Source of the DNA: Fructobacillus durionis
GTDB taxonomy: Bacteria > Bacillota > Bacilli > Lactobacillales > Lactobacillaceae
Assembly: GCF_900112405.1 (NCBI RefSeq)
Contig: NZ_FOLI01000001.1
Location: 372,001-436,000 of the forward strand
DNA: 64,000 bases
Reading direction: 5' to 3'
Shown here: piece after piece, positions 60,437 to 64,000 of the stretch
Layout: every line of letters starts with the position of its first letter
Numbering within the stretch: position 1 is the stretch's first letter
Translations under genes and position numbers: made by a program
The notes under the pieces: model-generated
Told to the model about the DNA's origin: nothing
Seen by the model: only the letters and a program-made list of their open reading frames with translations
Database searches by the model: none

Positions 60437-60877
60437 TATGCGAGCCATGATGACTTTGGCCAGTTGATGATATTGCGTAATTGCTAGGTATTAATGAATA
60501 CCACTGATATAGTTGGTTCCTTTATATAATCCAATCACCAAACCATCACATTTAACTTCAGACAAAGGACCACTAAGGCGCTTAATTTATGCTGATATTG
60601 AATGGTAGCGTGCAAAAAACCTGATTAAGAGAAAAATATTAGCTGGGTAACAAAGCGGGGTTATTTTTGTTTGTTGGATTGAATTGAAAAGATAAACAGA
60701 TATTACTTTCGATAATATATATTATGTAAAGTAAACCATATAGAAACTCATTTACTCTAAATTAAAACATGCAATGATGATCAAACTACATACTATCTTA
60801 TAAAGCTCTTGTCATTATCATTGGTTCTAGTAAAATTAAGCTATTGTCCTTTAAAACAATTAGATTTGAGAGGTATT
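60437..60877. other. Gene-free AT-rich stretch before the EamA gene
   Basis: About 440 bp with frequent stops in all frames. On the minus strand, roughly 25 codons near 60430-60500 stay open but have no start, and may be debris of a lost gene. The one clear structure is the 32-bp dyad at 60703-60734, listed separately. Confidence 0.5.
60703..60734. repeat. 32-bp near-perfect dyad upstream of the EamA gene
   Basis: TTACTTT (60703-60709) and AAAGTAA (60728-60734) flank the 14-bp palindrome ATAATATATATTAT (60712-60725). Only two base pairs on each side of the inner part fail to match. It could be a large operator or the stem of a transcript. It is 144 bp before the EamA start. Confidence 0.7.
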
Positions 60878-61765
60878 ATGAAAAGTAAAACAAATACTGG
60901 TTTACTCTTTGCCATCATTGGTGGTGTTTTCTGGGGCGCTTCTGGAACCGTTGCAGAATACGTATTCAGTGTCCAGCACGTACCGTCAACTTGGTTAGTT
61001 GGTATTAGACTTTTGAGCGCCGGATTGCTCTTATTAGGCGTATCGGTAACACTTCATCAAGACATTTTCGCTATCTGGCATAAATGGTCATCAGTTATAT
61101 CGTTACTATTATTTTCTTTCTTCGGAATGCTACCTTCTCAATTAGCTTATTTTATGGCTATTCAGTATGGAAACGCACCGACAGCAACTGTTTTACAGTT
61201 TCTAGGGCCTATTTTTATCATTTTATATCTAGCATTGTCTAGCAAACATTGGCCTAGTCGAATTAATACGATTAGCGTTTTCATTGCGGTTACAGGAACG
61301 TTTTTACTCGTCACAAGCGGTAATATTAAAGGTTTATCCTTCTCATTAGCGGCCATTTTATGGGGAATTGGTGCTGGTTTGAGTCAAGCTTCCTATACAC
61401 TTTTACCAAGAAAATTGTTGATTGAATTCGATGATACATTGGTTGTTGGTTGGGGAATGTTTTTAAGTAGTATTCCCTTCCTTGGTGTTATTTTTAATTC
61501 TAAAGTCACTATAAATAATGTTGGTACAGCTAGTTCCATTGTCTTCATCGTTATTTTTGGTACGATGCTAGCGTACCTATTTTATCTAAAGAGTCTCCGG
61601 TATATCTCACCAAGCATTACTGGTATGTTAAGTTCATTTGAACCATTAACAGCTACTTTGTTATCGATTACATTCTTGCATGTTACTTTTAATTTTGTAC
61701 AATTAATCGGTGGCGCATTAATCCTTTCAACGGTGTTTTTGCAATACTTTTTCAATAAAGAATAA
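60878..61765 (+). CDS. EamA/DMT family transporter
   Basis: Drug/metabolite transporter superfamily member with ten predicted membrane helices in two EamA halves (the first around GLLFAIIGGVFWGASGTVAE, the second around LSFSLAAILWGIGAGLSQAS). These proteins usually export small metabolites, amino acids or drugs; the substrate is not readable. The start is ATG 60878 after GAGAGG, giving 295 residues; a longer frame has no ribosome site. Codon use is more AT-rich (TTA, ATA, AAT) than the housekeeping genes to the left, suggesting acquisition. Confidence 0.88.
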   Translation: MKSKTNTGLLFAIIGGVFWGASGTVAEYVFSVQHVPSTWLVGIRLLSAGLLLLGVSVTLHQDIFAIWHKWSSVISLLLFSFFGMLPSQLAYFMAIQYGNAPTATVLQFLGPIFIILYLALSSKHWPSRINTISVFIAVTGTFLLVTSGNIKGLSFSLAAILWGIGAGLSQASYTLLPRKLLIEFDDTLVVGWGMFLSSIPFLGVIFNSKVTINNVGTASSIVFIVIFGTMLAYLFYLKSLRYISPSITGMLSSFEPLTATLLSITFLHVTFNFVQLIGGALILSTVFLQYFFNKE

Positions 61766-61796
61766 ACTATTCTTTGTTCATATAAAAATTAGTAAT

Positions 61797-61833
61797 AAAA
61801 AACAACAGTGAGATTTTCTGGCTGTTGTTTTTT
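61797..61833. terminator. Bidirectional terminator, EamA / oxidoreductase
   Basis: AAAAAACAACAG (61797-61808) pairs with CTGTTGTTTTTT (61822-61833) between convergent genes. Confidence 0.85.
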
Positions 61834-61886
61834 ATATTTATCTATTTGCTATATATTTATGTTATCAAGAAATTCTTGTTCATTTA

Positions 61887-62462
61887 CTACTTCGTTTCAA
61901 TCAACTTAGTCACCATTTCGTCCGCGACCGAATCAATATGAACAGGCCGTAATCCAGATGAAAAGAGTCCCAAGACTTTAAATAAAGGTACTAACTTAGA
62001 CAAGGCATCCGACCGACCATTCCCATAAACCAAAGTCGGATTAACAATTGCTGTTGGAATTCCGCTGTTGACTAACATGTCTGTTATTACCTGCTTGATT
62101 TCAAGAAAAGCTTTCGGGCCAAGACTACCTTGAATGAAACCCATTCCTTTGACATGATAAGCCTTTGCAATTTTCAACATCACTTTTGCAGGCTCCTCAT
62201 TGATAGTTTTTAATTGTTCCTTGTCTTTTTCTGGCCGCCCAACAAGGTCAATAATATAGTCAATATGATCTGGGAGCATTGCTTTCAATTCAGAAAAATT
62301 CGTTACATCAACTGCATAATTATGTATATTAGGCTGATTAAGCACCTGCTTTTCTGATCGTGAATAGACAAAAAAATCCACGTTAGCATCACGATTTACC
62401 CAAGTTTCAATAATATTTCTTCCAATGTAGCCACCGCCACCTAAAAGTACTACGTTCGTCAT
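61887..62462 (-). CDS. NAD(P)-binding epimerase/NmrA-like oxidoreductase
   Basis: A 191-residue Rossmann protein: VVLLGGGGYIGRNIIETW is the dinucleotide-binding N-terminus, followed by FVYSRSE. It lacks a clear Tyr-x3-Lys catalytic pair and is shorter than full epimerases, so it belongs to the atypical SDR/NmrA-like group. PTAIVNPTLVYGNGRSD is a family motif. The start is the ATG at 62462 after AAAGGATG; an upstream in-frame ATG lies in the promoter region. Divergent to a TetR regulator, which probably controls it. Confidence 0.82.
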   Translation of the reverse strand: MTNVVLLGGGGYIGRNIIETWVNRDANVDFFVYSRSEKQVLNQPNIHNYAVDVTNFSELKAMLPDHIDYIIDLVGRPEKDKEQLKTINEEPAKVMLKIAKAYHVKGMGFIQGSLGPKAFLEIKQVITDMLVNSGIPTAIVNPTLVYGNGRSDALSKLVPLFKVLGLFSSGLRPVHIDSVADEMVTKLIETK

Positions 62463-62494
62463 AAATTCATCCTTTTTTTGTATAATTAAAATTG

Positions 62495-62512
62495 TATATG
62501 TATCAGCATATA
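62495..62512. promoter_or_regulatory. Possible TetR operator in divergent region
   Basis: TATATG (62495-62500) and CATATA (62507-62512) form an inverted repeat with a six-base centre, midway between the oxidoreductase and the TetR gene. It overlaps the region where both promoters must lie. Confidence 0.45.
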
Positions 62513-62557
62513 GTACAGTCATACAAAGAAGAACAACAGGTTATCGAAAAGTGTTGA

Positions 62558-63142
62558 GTGAAAATGGATAGTCATTTAATTAAAAACAATACAAAATCAA
62601 AAATATTCTCCACATTAATTTTATTTACCAAGGACAAAACTATTTACACGGTAACAGTAGCCGAATTAACTCGAAAAATTGGCATTAATCGAAGTACATT
62701 TTATTTATATTTCACTGACATCTCTGATGCCATATCGCAAATGGAAAAGTTGCTAATTGAAAACATTATTAACGTATTAAAACGGACTCGAACACTTCAC
62801 AGTGATGATGCAATTGAACTTGATATGTATAAAGCAATTACCTATTCAATAGATAATAATAGCGATGCTTTTATTGCACTCTTAGGGACGAACGGAGATC
62901 AACAGTTTGCTAATCGCCTGAAACAAAGCATTGCTCCTTTTATCGGTCCTAATGGGATTACAAAAACGACCAAAAATTCAGATATTCCAGAGGACTTTGC
63001 AGAAGATTTTATTATTAATAGTATTTTCAGCATCGTCCTCTTCTGGATCAACCATAATGCGGAGATGCCTTATGAAAAAGTCGCGAAGATTATCTATAAA
63101 ACCAGAAGACTATCGCCACTCGAAATTGCAGGTGTTAACTAA
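62558..63142 (+). CDS. TetR/AcrR family transcriptional regulator
   Basis: One-domain HTH repressor of about 194 residues. The DNA-binding helix-turn-helix is at about residues 30-55 (VTVAELTRKIGINRSTFYLYF), the classic TetR signature. The C-terminal ligand domain is not recognisable as to inducer. The start may be GTG 62558 or ATG 62564; neither has a strong ribosome site. AT-rich, with rare-looking codons. It is divergent from an oxidoreductase, the usual arrangement for a local repressor. Confidence 0.87.
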   Translation: MKMDSHLIKNNTKSKIFSTLILFTKDKTIYTVTVAELTRKIGINRSTFYLYFTDISDAISQMEKLLIENIINVLKRTRTLHSDDAIELDMYKAITYSIDNNSDAFIALLGTNGDQQFANRLKQSIAPFIGPNGITKTTKNSDIPEDFAEDFIINSIFSIVLFWINHNAEMPYEKVAKIIYKTRRLSPLEIAGVN

Positions 63143-63180
63143 TAAAAATCTCCCCCACTATTAAATATAAAAACTCATTA

Positions 63181-63221
63181 AAAAAACGGCTTTCCTTATC
63201 AATTAAAGAAAACCGTTTTTT
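63181..63221. terminator. Bidirectional terminator, TetR / GNAT
   Basis: AAAAACGG (63182-63189) pairs with CCGTTTTT (63213-63220), extended inward by CTTTC/GAAAA with a mismatch. Confidence 0.75.
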
Positions 63222-63222
63222 C

Positions 63223-63705
63223 TTATAAATCTAAAATAAAGAATTGATCACAGGCGTTATGTTGAGCTTCTTTCAACGGTGCATCAATCTCTCGAAAGCC
63301 GACTTTTTGATAGACATGAACAGCTGACTCTAATTTGTGATGCGTTTCGAGGTAAAGCTGCTGATAGCCAGCCTTGCGTGCCTCATTGATGACCAGCTCA
63401 ATTAATTGATAACTGAGCCCTTGTCCTCGAGATGCCTCACTCAAATAAAGTTTTTGTAGTTCTGCCACCCTTTGTTCATTATCGTATTCAGCGAAACCTG
63501 CGCCACCAAATACCTCCCCCTCATCACTTAAAGCAACATAGTAATCCCGGTTATCTTTCGCATCGTAGAAACGACTCATTTGCCCCAGTTCAGGATCAAA
63601 GTAAGCCGTTCCTTTAATGTTTAAACCAAAGGACTTTAACGAGCTTTGTATAATGTTTTTCAAAGCGGCGTCATCATTTGGCGTAATTTTCCGTATCTGC
63701 GTCAT
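63223..63705 (-). CDS. GNAT family N-acetyltransferase
   Basis: Acetyl-CoA-dependent acetyltransferase of 160 residues. Motif A of the fold, ELQKLYLSEASRGQGLSYQL, gives the pantetheine-binding RGQGLS loop. LYLETHHKLESAVHVYQKVGF is motif B. The acceptor (amino acid, peptide, amine or drug) cannot be told. No neighbour explains its role. It is a single gene on the minus strand with a weak TTGATT/TAAGAT promoter 30-60 bp upstream. Confidence 0.9.
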   Translation of the reverse strand: MTQIRKITPNDDAALKNIIQSSLKSFGLNIKGTAYFDPELGQMSRFYDAKDNRDYYVALSDEGEVFGGAGFAEYDNEQRVAELQKLYLSEASRGQGLSYQLIELVINEARKAGYQQLYLETHHKLESAVHVYQKVGFREIDAPLKEAQHNACDQFFILDL

Positions 63706-63802
63706 TTTGTCTATTCCTTTGGCCTTCCAATTCCTATCTTATAGATCAATTCTTATAAATCAATTTAACTCTTAATTTAACTCTTTATGTAGTTCGATAA
63801 AG

Positions 63803-63970
63803 TCACCCCTGGTGCTTTTGACCATCTAAAATGACGTCCACAATTTCCTGGCCAACCGTTTCAGCCGTCTTAAAACCCTCGACTGACATGTTTCCGTTTT
63901 CTGCCTTCATTTCCACCTTCTGCCCCGTTGGCGCGTGAAAATCGCCTGGTTCCAATGCTTTAAAAGTCAT
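63803..63970 (-). CDS. Small 55-residue protein of unknown function
   Basis: An ATG ending at 63970, preceded by GAAAGAAGA, opens a frame of 55 codons. The product (MTFKALEPGDFHAPTGQKVE and onward to DVILDGQKHQG) is soluble and acidic-to-neutral, with no membrane segment. Codon choice resembles the chromosome's genes, not random sequence. I do not recognise a family. It is transcribed away from the window edge, and its promoter would lie at or beyond position 64000. Confidence 0.55.
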   Translation of the reverse strand: MTFKALEPGDFHAPTGQKVEMKAENGNMSVEGFKTAETVGQEIVDVILDGQKHQG

Positions 63971-64000
63971 AAGGTCTTCTTTCAGTAAAATTAATTATAA

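Overview
The window is a piece of chromosome from a low-to-mid GC Gram-positive bacterium, most likely a heterofermentative lactic acid bacterium of the Leuconostoc/Weissella/Fructobacillus group. The gene set and order are those of Lactobacillales (rbgA-rnhB, phoH-ybeY-dgkA-era-recO, dnaE-pyk, codB-codA, pox). dnaE is followed directly by pyk with no pfkA between them, which fits a lineage that lost 6-phosphofructokinase. Genus is inference; no rRNA gene is present to settle it. Nearly all the DNA is coding, with short operons closed by clear intrinsic terminators.

Layout. 0-5.3 kb: 3' part of a Kup potassium transporter, a wall amidase, an ABC-F ATPase and dprA. 5.3-8.8 kb: a cytosine permease/deaminase operon behind a leader that can fold into two mutually exclusive structures, and a membrane-linked PNPOx-like protein. 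8.9-12.5 kb: topA, a PfkB-type vitamin kinase and an Ada-like regulator. 12.7-22 kb: TPR protein, then cca-dfrA-degV-ypmS-yozE-rbgA-rnhB, then trmK-nif3-pepT. 22-34 kb: dnaE, pyk, phoH-ybeY-dgkA-era, recO-ansA, glyA and 5-formyl-THF cyclo-ligase. 34-36.1 kb: a LexA-box-controlled UmuC-type polymerase operon. 36.2-43.4 kb: pyruvate oxidase, gpmA, an oxidoreductase, a HAD phosphatase, a YeiH-type transporter, a quinone reductase and amtB. 43.5-46.4 kb: divergent purA and purB with PurBox-like sites. 46.4-48.5 kb: proB-proA. 48.8-58.8 kb: the complete acetyl-branch lysine pathway, split into lysC-dapF (minus) and a lysine-riboswitch-controlled operon lysA-dapD-deacetylase-dapA-dapB-patA-asd (plus). 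59-60 kb: an orphan PhnD-like binding protein.

The last 4 kb (60.0-64.0) is an accessory stretch that looks more AT-rich. It holds a compact type I toxin-antitoxin locus (34-residue hydrophobic peptide, sequestered ribosome site, convergent antisense RNA), a 32-bp dyad, an EamA transporter, a divergent oxidoreductase/TetR pair, a GNAT acetyltransferase and a small unknown protein.

The most notable non-textbook items are the codBA leader (5336-5440), whose ligand or factor is unknown, the type I toxin-antitoxin module (60.1-60.44 kb), the SOS-box umuC operon with an unassigned 86-residue third gene, and the dyad-rich regions before the PhnD-like and EamA genes. No CRISPR array, insertion sequence, prophage, tRNA or rRNA gene was seen.
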